A DNA stretch of 64,000 nucleotides from Isoetes taiwanensis (taxonomy: Eukaryota; Streptophyta; Lycopodiopsida; Isoetales; Isoetaceae). The stretch lies in NCBI GenBank assembly GCA_021234155.1, contig JAJEKV010000096.1, forward strand, positions 2,539,678 to 2,603,677. The letters run 5' to 3'. Made by a program: the position numbers and the translations under genes. The notes under the pieces were generated by a model. It saw nothing but the letters and a program-made list of their open reading frames with translations, was not told the origin of the DNA and searched no databases. This document shows, piece by piece, positions 46,740-57,157 of this stretch. Within the stretch, counting starts at the first letter, position 1. Every line of letters begins with the position of its first letter.

Positions 46740-47120
46740 GTATAAATCCTTAACCACAATTTAACCATCACAAATGCAAAACCACAAACCAGCACAAATG
46801 CAAAACCACAAACCACAGAACACAATATAAAATTCCCCAATCCACAAACCAAAACATGCAACCACAAACCACAAACTCTGAGAACACAATATAAAATTCA
46901 CTCAATCCACAAACTAAGACACCCAACTCATAAACCAAATCCATTAACCCCCAAACCACAAATCATAAACCACAAACAACAAATCCAAATATATAAACTA
47001 CAATCTAAATTCACAAACTCTAAATCATAATTATATACTACAAACAATATAAATTCACAACTCCAAACCACAATTCTACTAAAGAACTACAATTTAAGAA
47101 CTCCAAACCACAATTCTACT
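46740..47120 (-). repeat. Right TGTGGTT motif array (inverted)
   Basis: About ten AACCACA motifs on the plus strand, which read TGTGGTT on the minus strand (near 46752, 46783, 46804, 46858, 46963, 47068, 47107). It lies about 1.38-1.74 kb from the right terminus, mirroring the left array at 22816-23110. Confidence 0.65.
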
Positions 47121-47330
47121 AAGAACTACAATTTAGGCTAAAAGACAAAAACTATCACAAAAGCTATGACCACAATAACCAGAGAAAGGCTAGGCTATGA
47201 ACAAACCAATGATTATTAGGACTCTACAATGTTTATCAAAAAGTACTTACTATCGGAATGTCCAAAGGTAAAATCTCCTTTTTGCATCTCAACTTTTCTT
47301 TGAAACCACCCACATTGTGTTCGCGTAAGC

Positions 47331-47741
47331 TCATTTCTGAACAAAATGCAAATTAAACAAAATAAAATTACAACTTGTATTACCATATTTACGTCTCTTA
47401 GACTCCACGGTTTTAGAATATGATGAAGCCAATCGTGGTTGATTGATGCTGAATCTTGTATAGGTTTTAGTTTTTTCTAGTCCCACTATCTTCTTGATGG
47501 GTATATTATCTTCTTCTAGCATTGAAGACCTCTTTTTTGAAGCATGCTTATAAAAACTCAACCAATCTATATCCTTACCTTTAACATCATGCAAAAACCA
47601 TACTCTGACCATAACTTGACTAACTTTGCCCATTTTGAACATGACTTCTTTCCTCATAGATTGCCCTATAAATGCTTTCGAGAAAAGCCTCTTTCTTTTT
47701 TTTTTTTGAGCCCTCAATCTATAGGATAGTTTATTCTCCAC
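47331..47741 (-). CDS. Basic N-terminal exon of the right-hand gene set
   Basis: An open minus-strand frame of 136 codons, probably one exon. A donor GTAATA follows KRRKYG near 47379, so the last codons may be intronic. It opens MENKLSYRLRAQKKKRKRLF and later has HASKKRSSM and VESKRRKYG, so it is strongly basic and may be nuclear. I recognise no family. It is the most upstream frame on the minus strand, 0.75 kb from the right terminus, and could be the first exon of the unit that ends in the Ulp1-like protease. Confidence 0.4.
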   Translation of the reverse strand: MENKLSYRLRAQKKKRKRLFSKAFIGQSMRKEVMFKMGKVSQVMVRVWFLHDVKGKDIDWLSFYKHASKKRSSMLEEDNIPIKKIVGLEKTKTYTRFSINQPRLASSYSKTVESKRRKYGNTSCNFILFNLHFVQK

Positions 47742-48407
47742 CTTTGGTCCCCAATACTTAGCATCTCTAATGGATCACAAACTTTTCCTCATGCTTTAAC
47801 AAATCCACGTATGATAATCCACTATCATTCAAGACATTTTTTCCATTTCTACAACCATGAAATTTAAGAGACCAAATTTGAACCAACTCCACAAGGTCAA
47901 AAAATCAATCAAAATTGGCACTACATACAACAAAAGCTTTGCCACAAGCTCTAGCTATGATCAGACAATCTTTGTGCTATGATCCACAAGCTATAATCCA
48001 CAAGATCTGGTTGTGCTTCCATGAAATCTCTATTTAGGTCTTTTCACGAGGTCAAAAATCAATGGAAACAAAATCGGCCTTTGCATATAGCAAAAGCTTT
48101 TCCCAAAAGCTTTTCCCATGATTGGCAAGCTATGATCGCCAATCTACGTTTTGGTGGCTATGATCCACAAGATCTGTTTGGCTATGATCCACAAGCTCGA
48201 TCCACAAGATCGGCTATTCTTGGTCTCTATTTAGGTCTTTGTGGTGTTTTGGTTATTTTTGGCGGTCCCGTTATTTTTGGTCTCAAAGTGGCATTTGGCT
48301 TGTGTGGCAAATTCAAAGATCCTATTCTCGAGAAAGATATCATGCCAAAAGAGGGAATTTTATTTTTGCACTATCATAAATGCTAAATGATTTGAATTTT
48401 TGTGTGT
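47742..48407 (-). other. Right-end leader of the large transposon
   Basis: Contains repeated phrases ctatgatccacaag (near 47978, 48169, 48183) and caaaagcttttccca, so short degenerate repeats close to the terminus. The plus-strand frame 48021-48386 looks fortuitous. Promoter elements for the minus-strand genes should lie here, but I cannot pinpoint one. Confidence 0.4.
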
Positions 48408-48492
48408 ACAAACCACAATCTTGAACTATGTTTTGGACTATTTTTGTGGTGAAAAATGGCGAGAATTGAGACACCATACCATGAATCCACCC
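48408..48492 (-). repeat. Right terminal inverted repeat of the large transposon
   Basis: Ends TGAATCCACCC. It is the inverted partner of 19815-19899 and is followed by the AATC duplication at 48493-48496. Confidence 0.75.
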
Positions 48493-48496
48493 AATC

Positions 48497-49460
48497 CTCG
48501 GTCCGGCCATCAAATTGGGTTGGTTTGGTTTCACGCTGGACCGGGCGTCCGTCCCATAACCATTATTCCTAATGGCGCAACTGCCTTTGCGATTCGACAC
48601 CATTCCTCATGAAGAAGAAAAAGGTTCACTTTGCACGACTTGGAGAAACTCATGCCGCATGTCATGCCTAAAGTTAAGCCAAAGCATTGAACCTCATGCA
48701 AAAGGCTGGTGAAGGCCGCCGCGTTGGCTAATGTTCATGCCACCACTAGAGCTCAACAAAAGACAAGAAGCACCTTCCACATCTCAACCTCCGCGGCTCA
48801 CCGGACATATCCAAATATAGGCTGCGGAGGTTGACCTACTCAAAAAGGCGCTGCTTCATTACCCGCCTCCGGCGCAGGTGGATCCAGTGAGATCCTTTTT
48901 TTCTCATGTGCCTACGGAACTCCAAGAGGCTGGCAAAAATCAAAATTCCTTTAAGTCTTGCAGCGATTTTGAAACTCTGTCCTTCTCTCAGGACCGGTTA
49001 CCACTCCATTTGTTTTGGTTGGAACATTTGCTACCTCTACACCCGCGGTACATGCCGCGGTGGGCAATCAACCAAGTCAATCATGTTTTAAATTGGCCGG
49101 AGGTAAGCTTGATTAATCTCATCGCGGATAAACTCCGCCAAACAAATGGGCATCAAACAACTCTATCGTTGCCCCATATGACATCAAATTGGCTAATGGC
49201 CATATATCAGCGACCTCAAAGGCGTCCGCCTCTTCTTCACATCAACATTGGTCATCTTGATTCCCCTTGGAATTTGGTGTTTTGGAAGGCTGGAAGATCC
49301 GGTGATTATGAAATGTTGGTAGGTGACCTTTTCTCCGCCGGGCCAAGAGTATCCATTCTTGGGCCCGCGGATCAATTAGTCATCACAGATGGTCACCTCA
49401 ATGCCACCATGGACTTGGAAGCGAGGCAAAATCATTTTAAAGTCGACAATGCTCTCGAAT
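48497..49460 (+). pseudogene. Gypsy gag-protease linker and aspartic protease
   Basis: The gypsy element resumes here. Linker sequence leads into a retropepsin-like domain: GPEVSLINLI in one frame near 49090 (typical G-S-E-V-x-L-I after the missing DxG), PYDIKLANGHISATS near 49175, and LVGDLFSAGPRVSI near 49315, corresponding to the 'LLGRPFL..A' strand. The 194-codon frame 48878-49462 spans much of it. The catalytic Asp-Thr/Ser-Gly triplet is not intact in any frame. In a working element it would cut the Gag-Pol polyprotein. Confidence 0.6.
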
Positions 49461-49989
49461 AGCGATTACGAGGGGCCCGAGAATATCTATCATATTCGGG
49501 CTCCACTGCGAGTCGACCCTCTGTCATCCTACCCGAATATCTTTGATCAGGTGGGGAGAAATGGCGGCTTGTCGGGACGGTACGTAGGCGCCTTGCTTGA
49601 CCCCTACATGGCTCCTTGCAAGCGCATCAGCGTGTTGATCACTTCTCGGATCTTGAGCTTCTTCCTCGATTACGTTGATGTACCTTATTTGTCATGAAGC
49701 AACCTGCCTTGATGGCTTCGGCAACCTCTCTTCTTCTGGCTTGAGTGCCCGCATCTGTCATGCTTCAACCTCTGCTCATATTGTCGGGACCGCGGAAGTT
49801 ATTCCTCATACCGGACTCACGAAGTTGAGATTGTGGGCGTGGGCAACAATCGGCTTTGTCGCCTTCTTTGCCAATCTTAGGCACCCTATCGCGAAGCGGG
49901 GCGTCCGGCTCTTCAAAAGTTCAAACACATTTTTAAGCGGAGTTCACGGAGACAGCCGGGGAATCAACAAAAACTTGGGGAACTCACCA

Positions 49990-50790
49990 TTCCTACCAAA
50001 TCGATGCCGTCCGGTATATAGCGGCGATGCAGGCTCAACCCCAATTACGTGATCGAGTCAAGGCGGAAATTGACAAACTCCTAGCTGCGGGTTTGATCTA
50101 TGAGGTCAAACATTACGAATGGATGAGCCCCATAGTCATTGCACTCAAACACAATGGTAATATCGCATTTCGTGGACTACAGAAAACTCAATCGGGCCAT
50201 GGGCGTGATTATTTTTCCACTTCCCTTCTGAGACCGGAGGTTAAGGAAGAGGTTCTTTGGACATGAGATGTACTCCTTCATGGATGGTTTTCTGGCTACA
50301 ATCGGATCTCAATCAAAGAATCGATCAACTCAAGACTACTTTCACCACCGGTAGAGTCACTTTTTGTCTACAAGGTGGTTCCTTTTGGATTATCAAACTC
50401 TCCATCAGCGTTTCAGCGCATCATGCTCGGTTTTTTCATGATTTTATGAAGGAAAATCCCTTCTTACCAAATTTTTCAAGATGACTTCTCGCTTCACGGT
50501 TCCATGGTGACCATTTGGATAAAGCTGGAACTTCGTCTTTCGAAATGTGATGAGTAGGCATTAGTCTCAATCACGAGAAATGCACCTTTGCGTCACCTCC
50601 GGTGTTACGTTAGGACCGTAGTCGACCAAAGCGGTATCACCCGGATCTGCCAAAATCGGTTATTGTGCTCAAGGCTCAAGCGCACGCCAATATCAAGGAG
50701 ACCGCGCTCTTTCTGGGTAAAGGTCAATTATTACTCCACCTTCATTTCACGGACTAGCGACCATTGCGGTCCCATTCATAAACTCGCGGG
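49990..50790 (+). pseudogene. Gypsy reverse transcriptase
   Basis: The frame from 50027 begins AQPQLRDRVKAEIDKLLAAG then IYEVKHYEWMSPIVIALKHN, the standard N-terminal part of Ty3/gypsy RT. Farther on, in other frames, come SFMDGFSGYNQ-like remnants (near 50275), KTTFTTG (50335), FGLSNSP-like (50390) and LNHEKCTF (50570). The YxDD loop region lies near 50470-50500 but is broken by a frameshift. Enzyme role: copying element RNA into DNA. Confidence 0.75.
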
Positions 50791-50799
50791 TGATGAATC

Positions 50800-51235
50800 C
50801 ACGGGCTTGGAATTCCCGGCGGATCTTTTGCTTTCAACAGTTGAAGCTTTTGCTTTTTCGAGGGCCGGTTCTTGTTCCTCCTCAATGGGACAAGCCCTTT
50901 CATGTACATGTCGATGTCGGCGTTTGCTATTGGGCAGTTCTTTCTCAAGAATATGATCGCTGCTTGACAAATCAAGCGGATATGCCGGCCCGAAAACTCA
51001 ATTCTGGCGAGCAAAACTACTCTGCCAGCGGCGTGAAGCCTTGGGTTTAATTTTACGTGTCCAGCGCTTCCGTCACTATCTTTTTGGGCGGTCGGATCAA
51101 ATTCTTTGTTGACCACCAAGCACTTCTTTATTTGATCAACAAATCCGCCCACGGGCGCATTGCTCGTTGGGTCCTCATACTGCAAAATTTGCACCTTTTG
51201 AAATTGTTCACAAAGGCGGGCAAATCTCATGTTGT
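50800..51235 (+). pseudogene. Gypsy RNase H
   Basis: VPPQWDKPFHVHVDVGVCYW then AVLSQEYD (50860-50950) is the start of the RNase H domain, where the family has 'DASD.AIGAVL'. The end is FFVDHQALLYLINKSAHGRI then ARWVLILQNLHLL (51095-51205). The first catalytic Asp is kept in HVDVG. Confidence 0.75.
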
Positions 51236-51539
51236 CGGATTATCTTTCGCGCATCCACCGCAGATGATCCCTCCCTTTGGAGTCTCGGGCGCCTTTCACG
51301 GGCTCAACTCTTTACGGTCGCGGCCACACCCCATTGGTTCCATGACTTTCGGTGGTATCTCCTCGGCGGCTCTTCCCGGAGGGGCCGCGCTCTCTCAAGC
51401 CAGCGACAATCCCGTCGACACCAATTTCTCGCGCGGTCGTGACTACACCATGGTTTGGGGCCATCTTTACAAAAGGGTAAGGATCACGAGTCGCCCGGCC
51501 ATTTGTGTTCTCCCTCATGAGGTCCCGGATATTGTTAGA

Positions 51540-52620
51540 AGCCCATGAAGGGCTCGGTGGTGGTCATTTTCATGGTGACACCGCGGCGCATAAAATCCTT
51601 CTTCTTTGGTTATTTTTTGGCCCGCGCTCTTCAAAGGCGCTCTCATGCGCCCGCCGCGTATGATGCTTACCCGGCGTGTGGGGCGGCCCATGGCCCGTGG
51701 CGGCTCTTCCCTTGGCGCCCGGTCGCCCGCGCCCCTTCCCTTCAGCAAATGGGAATGGATTTTGTGGGACCCATCGATCCTCGCCGCGGCACACCGTGCA
51801 GCTACGATACGGTTCTCCGCGACTCACGCTACCAAATGGGCGGAAGCTTGCGCGCACTTCAGGACAACAACTGCGGCAAGCCGCGACCAAGGTCATCTAT
51901 CAACAAATCATCGCAGCGATTGGCTGCCCCGCGGGCTGGTGGTGTCGTGGTGTCCATTTTATCAATCATACCATCAAGGGGCCGGATTATCTCGATACAT
52001 CATCACAAGAGCACACCTTACTATCCTCGGGGAGCGGTTTGGCTGAAAGCACCAACAAAACTCGGTCACCATTCTCAAGAAAATTTGTGGCAGCTTCATG
52101 GCGGTGGCAAAACAAACTTCCCTCTTTGTTCTTTGGGCTTACAATACTTGTTTCAAAATAGCTCTTGGTCACACTCCTTTCAAATTGGTTTATGGTCAAA
52201 GCTCTCATGCCTTTTGAGTACATTCTCCCAACTCTTCGTTTTCAAGCGGCTCTGACCCATAATCCGCTGCCGCACTAAAAGAAAGGGTTTATCAATTGGA
52301 GCGGTTGGATGAACTTAGAAGCGTGATGCTTATGTTAGGTGTTCTTCGGGGACAGCGGTTGCGAGAAATCATTGCATGACAAAAGACTTAAAACAAAAAC
52401 ATTCAAAGAAGGAGATTTGGTTCTTCTTTATGATTCTCGTTACAAAAATTTTTCGGGCAAGTTAAAATTTTATTTGGCAGGCCCTTATCAAATTGTTCAA
52501 GTGGTTGCAACCCCCGTTTTCCGGCTTCGCTAAGTTAGATGGAACTCCATTACCTACAGCGGTTAATGGCTTTTCGCCTCAAAACATTTCATACCACGAG
52601 AGAAAGTGAAAATCAACAAG
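51540..52620 (+). pseudogene. Gypsy integrase
   Basis: AHEGLGGGHFHGDTAAHKIL (51545 on) is the zinc-binding N-terminal part. MDFVGPID (51755) opens the catalytic core, followed by TKWAEACA-type and FGCPAGW-type phrases, then YYPRG with the late core near 52020. The C-terminal part is clear at 52339-52533: FKEGDLVLLYDSRYKNFSGK then LKFYLAGPYQIVQVV. There is no chromodomain after it. Wording fits Athila/Tat-type integrases. Several frameshifts fall in GC-rich parts. Confidence 0.78.
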
Positions 52621-52679
52621 CGGAGATGTTGTTCGGACACAAACACAACGGATAGTGACTAAACCCGGCATATTTATAT

Positions 52680-55600
52680 TATAGGTGAAAGTTTTTTTAC
52701 AAAAGGTGGGCCGCGACCCAGCTATTTCTATGAGGCCAGCGCCCTATATACAAAAGCGGGCTCGAGCCCTATCTACTAAGACCTAAGAAGAAAAACCCTC
52801 TACTCTCGGGTTGGGGAGAGGTGATCTGCCGAGGATGTGGTAGTAATTACGCTCGGGGATCGGTAGCCAGTCGCGAGAATCACCTCCATCCCGTTGGTGT
52901 GGGGATCGGGATGCTTTCGGCCATCGGCACCACCACCGTCCATAGCAATGCCGCGATTGTGGCACGCCGAAGGTCGAGGCAGTCCATTTTGCCGTAATCC
53001 ACTCGAGGCGGTTGGAAGGCATAGTGCATTTGTCATGCAAACCCGGCCCGGACATCTTGGCGCCATCGGTGTCTCGCTTCAACCTCTGCTTCTCTTATAT
53101 AGCCAGCAGAGGCACTCCACGGCGGCGTGGACCAATCAAAATTAAGCCATGCGTCGTTTGCAATGCAAAATTTGTTACTAAATGGGAATCTTTTCTCCGT
53201 AGCATATCTAGCCATGGTACCTTCGACACCTTCGTTTTAATGATATCCCGCCGAGGTTTGCCGGCATTAAATGACATTCCTTCTTTTTCACGCCCGTCGA
53301 ACATTAATGTGTGTCCTTTTTGCCACTGTCACCTCGGATCATTCACTTACGTCTCATCGCCACCCGTTCATTGCTTCTCCCTTTATCATTTGGGGACTTA
53401 GCCAAATTTTGCCTTTCAATTGCCCGCCATCTATCGCCACGGCCTCATCAGCGGTTGAAGGTTAAGCCCTCATCATGCCCCTTCACCTACACTTGCTTGG
53501 CGCCCTAAAACCTTTACCGTCTATCTGGCGCCGTCTTCGGTTCTCTGGCGCTCGCCTTCTCGAGCCGGTTCATACATTCCGGCGGCTTTTAGCCATGGCT
53601 GCCCCAAACTTTCTACACTTCAAGCTTCTGCTCCAAAGGGATGCGACTCTTTTTCGAGGGTCTGTGTCTTTTCGGCGCGCACCGAGGGAGGCCCTTGTTG
53701 GTCAGAGTCGAGGAAGCGGAGCATAAAAGCTTCACGAATTTTTCACAAATGGAGCTCGGCCCCAAATCCGGTAGCGATTCGCGGCGTAGTTCATAGCTCA
53801 CATCGTCAACAGCCGGAAGGATTTACTCGATTGGTCGATGGCACCACCATTTTACTTACTTCGGCATTTGATTTCTAAGGTATTCCGCATCCCTTTGCAA
53901 AACCTTACATCTCTTGGGCTGCTACGGGGACATGGGCGTCCTTTCGGTTAGGCTCCTTATCAAACCAACCGACATCGCCTCACAAATATTGCCAAGCCAC
54001 ATGACACTTTTTGTGAAGTTTACGTGGCGAAAATTACAGGCATTCCATCAAGAACACCCATATTAATAAAGTTTTATAATATGGTCATCAGCGCCATCCA
54101 CTCCAATCTCCATGTTGATTGGCCACGGCTCTTATTCTACGCCTTCTTCAAAGTAGAGCCGCATTCGGGCTACTCCCTCCTCTGTCTCTGAAATCTCCAG
54201 GTGGGTGGCCATCTTCATGCCCTCATTCGTCATTACCTTCCTGTTCTTGTGAGCCCTTCCACTTCCCATACCTCCACTCAGCTCTGCATTCCCGGCGTCA
54301 AACCCAGCGAGTACCTACCTTCCCCGGACTTCTCACGATCATGTTCAACACGGACCCGCGCGTATTCTTGTATCCTCTTCCTCCTCTGAAGCCCGCGCCT
54401 TCCCATTCCGTCATGCTTCTCAACAATCTCCGGACAAGGCAGCAGCGGGGCCTTGCACCTCCACATCCTCGACAGCTCCTGTACAAATTCCAGCAAGATG
54501 TTCAAGCCGGCTCACATGCGGCTACAAGCATCTGGGAGGCTCTCATGAATGGTGTTCAGGCGTCCACGGAGGCTTCGTCTTTGTTCAAAGAGACCTTCAA
54601 GCTGCCACTACCCATGTCCAAACTTTGGAGGCCCAACTTCAAGAAAAGCACGAGGCTCTATTACAGGCCCGTATAGATCTCAAAAGTGCTCGAGGATCAG
54701 ACCAGCCTACTTACGGATCGGCGGGCTCGGCTCAAACCCAAATTCCGGGACTTATTGGAACAAAACAAGTCCAAAAGATACCCTCACGGGTGCCAAAGAA
54801 AGACATTGCTAAGCTTCGACACCTTGTACTTTCGAGCTTTGTGACAATTCTGACACTCAAGTTCAAAAAACCTCAGCGGCGTGGCCTTTCGACTCACCTC
54901 CCTTGAAGCTCGGCTTTCCGCGGCCCGACCAATCGGTTAACGTCCCTCGGACTCGGCTTTTGGGCTCGAAACAAAAGGTCATCGATGGCCGAGATTGTCG
55001 CGCTTAGCCTCCATACTCGGGCAATCCTCTTCACATGCCACGCTTCACGGTAGCGGGTCGTGATCGGTCAGATCTTTTGTTAGAAAGGAGAATCGGATCC
55101 ATGACCTTGAACACCGGCTCCGATAAGCGGTTCAATCTGTTGAAGAAGCCCAACACAAGCAGGGAGGGCTATATTGACATTGCTACAAACATCACGGTGG
55201 ACTTCTCTACTCCTTCCGGCTATCTTGACTATGTGGTGGCCGGCGGCACCTCTTTCTTTTGAAGTGATGCGGCCAATGGCAATGTTCATCAGCGACCACT
55301 CACAAGTGTGGACTTCCTTTGGATCGGCGGATCTTTCTATAGCGGACAAAGGGTTTATTTTGTGCACTCTTAGTCTTTGATCAGCTTCTTTGTTGAAGAT
55401 CACGAATTAGTCATCTTAGAGTTGTTGACCAATGACTTATGTTTGTCATGACTTCTACGGTGGATCTCCATGATAAATTCGAGATGAGGCCCATCGTGTT
55501 TTTAGAGGCAACTCAATCTTTGCTTGGTTGTTATCACCAACCAACAAATATTTCAAGGATCTGCTCGGTCTCGGACTTTTGAGCGAGTACATGCAGGCGG

Positions 55601-56556
55601 CTCGGCACCTACCTCGTGGCGAGGTGAAACTTTGGAGCAGGTAAACAAAAATCGGCGCACCACGATGATCTTGAGTTTACTTGGTTTATATGCGACTTGG
55701 GAGGCTACAATCAACTCCGTGGCCTTACGGAAAGCAAGACCATCCCCACGGGTTGGGTCAATCCTCACAATCTATCAATTACTCTCTACTTGAGAATGGG
55801 ACCATTGGTGTCGTGCTCTTGATCAAACTCTTGTTCAACCATTTAGGGACATGGCTTTGCAACCCACACACGGGCATGCTTCCCTCTCCATATGCTTCCT
55901 TAGGACCCCTCCATACCGGTTCCTTTCTTATTTGGCGTCTTCCCTTTTGGGCCGAAGGTCATGGATGGCCTGGCCGGGGTTCGACTCGCCTCGGATCTCC
56001 ACCGGATCTCCGGTGGGATCCCGATTTGTCCGAAGCGCTCCAATTGGGAAAATAATGCCACTTTGGACACTACTGAAAATTGGATTTATATCGGTAATGG
56101 CGTGGTTGGCAAAAAGCTTGGCGATGCCTTGCATGGTCTTGATACCTTCTTGCGAGAATCTTTTGCCACCTCACGGACCCTTGATCCACCGTCAAAGCTG
56201 GTTTACGTGCTGCTCTCAAATGCATCCTGCTCCGCTCTTTAAATCGGCGGCGTCCACTCTTTCAACTTTGCAATCCGAATGCGGCGTCGGTGCCGCCGGT
56301 CTCGGTTGCCTTCTCATGGAGTGCGGTTTATACAACCCGGACGCCCATGCTGCCCGGAAGACATGGTGCGCTCTCACTTCCTCATTGAGGCCCATCACGC
56401 CCTTGGGCTCAACACCTGGCGGCTCTTCAAACGCGCCGGGACCTCATTGCTCATTACCATAATGGCGCTGGAGCCTCATTCAGTGAGGATCACTTTGGCT
56501 TGGTTTCCCGCCCTCGGAAGCACTTCCTCCTTTTCTTGGGCCCGAGAGTGTCATTT
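52680..56556. other. Post-integrase region of the gypsy element (3.9 kb)
   Basis: Long for a Ty3/gypsy element. The plus-strand pieces look coding but broken: a coiled coil near 54490-54700 (ASTEASSLFKETFK then LEAQLQEKHEALLQARIDLK), WICDLGGYN-like sequence near 55690, and a 203-codon frame 55851-56462. None matches a domain I know. On the minus strand a TATATAA at about 53096 precedes ATG 53066 of an 88-codon frame with a second overlapping frame 53082-52783. Extra ORFs, sense or antisense, between integrase and the 3' LTR are known from Tat, Athila and Ogre elements. Whether this is an envelope-like, plant-mobile-domain or other protein is open. Confidence 0.45.
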
Positions 56557-56565
56557 GGTGGGGAG
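56557..56565 (+). promoter_or_regulatory. Polypurine tract
   Basis: GGTGGGGAG directly before the TGTTAG start of the 3' LTR, in the position where plus-strand DNA synthesis is primed. Confidence 0.75.
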
Positions 56566-57152
56566 TGTTAGTCACGTGCCTCACAGTGCGGGACTATTCA
56601 TGCATCTGACGGACCAGGTCAAGCTCAAGGATCCGCAGGCGAGGCAGCCGCGGGTCAGCCGTCAAAAGGCCCGGCAAAAAGACTAAGCGGCGAACCGGTC
56701 AAAGGCACGGATTACGCTACCAAGAGGCGCCGCTCGGACAAGTGGCGGCCGTCATCGCCCAGCGTCGGCGTCAGCGTGATTCTAGAGCACTTCAAGAGGC
56801 ACGCCCGGCATTCCTGCAAATCGGGCCTCCTTCGAGTCGTACACGAGATCGGTCGAGTGTCTATATTGGGCCAAAGGCCATTGTACTATATATATGAGTA
56901 GAGCTAGCACATGAGTTTAGATGAGTTTTTGAGTCTTGTCTCCGGATTCGGTCTTCTCTCGATTCGAGAGCTCATGTATGTTCATCATTGATATCAAAAA
57001 GCTTATCATTTTCCCCTCATTGTTCTCTTTTGTTACTGTTTTCTTCTTCTTGTTCTCTTCTTGCAAATCCGTGACATAGTCCCGGTTCTCTGTTAGATCA
57101 CGGGTCCTCACGAGGGTCTTGTCTTGAGGAGTTCGAACCAGAACCCCAAACA
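56566..57152 (+). repeat. 3' LTR (587 bp)
   Basis: Runs TGTTAG...AAACA and pairs with 17415-18006. It is followed by the CCCAT duplication. Differences from the 5' LTR are concentrated in the GC-rich first half and last 90 bases and are mostly indels. Confidence 0.93.
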
Positions 57153-57157
57153 CCCAT

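Larger units (their letters stand above)
19815..48492. mobile_element. Large TIR DNA transposon with Ulp1-like and HAD genes
   Basis: The left end GGGTGGATTCACGCTATAGT (from 19815) matches the reverse complement of the right end GGGTGGATTCATGGTATGGT (to 48492). The first 11 bases are identical. Blocks AATAG, ATAG and TTGTGGTTT keep the same order to about 85 bp. Flanks are AATC on both sides (19811-19814 and 48493-48496), a 4-bp target duplication. Removing the solo LTR and the LINE leaves about 11.1 kb. The left half has a plus-strand DDE-like transposase gene. The right half has minus-strand exons for a basic protein, a coiled coil, an FCP1/NIF-like HAD protein and a Ulp1-like protease. Ends and duplication match no superfamily I can name with confidence. 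Confidence 0.8.
17415..57152 (+). mobile_element. Ty3/gypsy retrotransposon with nested elements
   Basis: The element starts TGTTAGTC and ends CCCCAAACA. Both ends are LTRs, and the flanks CCCAT (17410-17414 and 57153-57157) are a perfect 5-bp target duplication. Domain order is gag with zinc knuckles, protease, RT, RNase H, integrase, then a long post-integrase region, as in Ty3/gypsy. Integrase wording (DFVGPI, and GKLKF...GPYQIV in the C-terminal part) suggests the non-chromoviral branch (Athila/Tat-like), and no chromodomain is seen. A 28.7-kb transposon splits it between gag and protease. Without that passenger the element is about 11.06 kb. Long identical stretches shared by the LTRs indicate recent insertion. 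Frameshifts are frequent in GC-rich parts and may be partly technical. Confidence 0.92.

Noticed and set aside
48021-48386. 121-codon plus-strand frame at the right transposon end
   Set aside because: It runs across short repeated phrases (ctatgatccacaag) near the terminus, opposite to the gene direction there, with no recognised domain.
17415-57152. A single 40-kb giant retrotransposon
   Set aside because: The size is explained by a 28.7-kb DNA transposon with its own TIRs and AATC duplication. The retroelement itself is about 11 kb.
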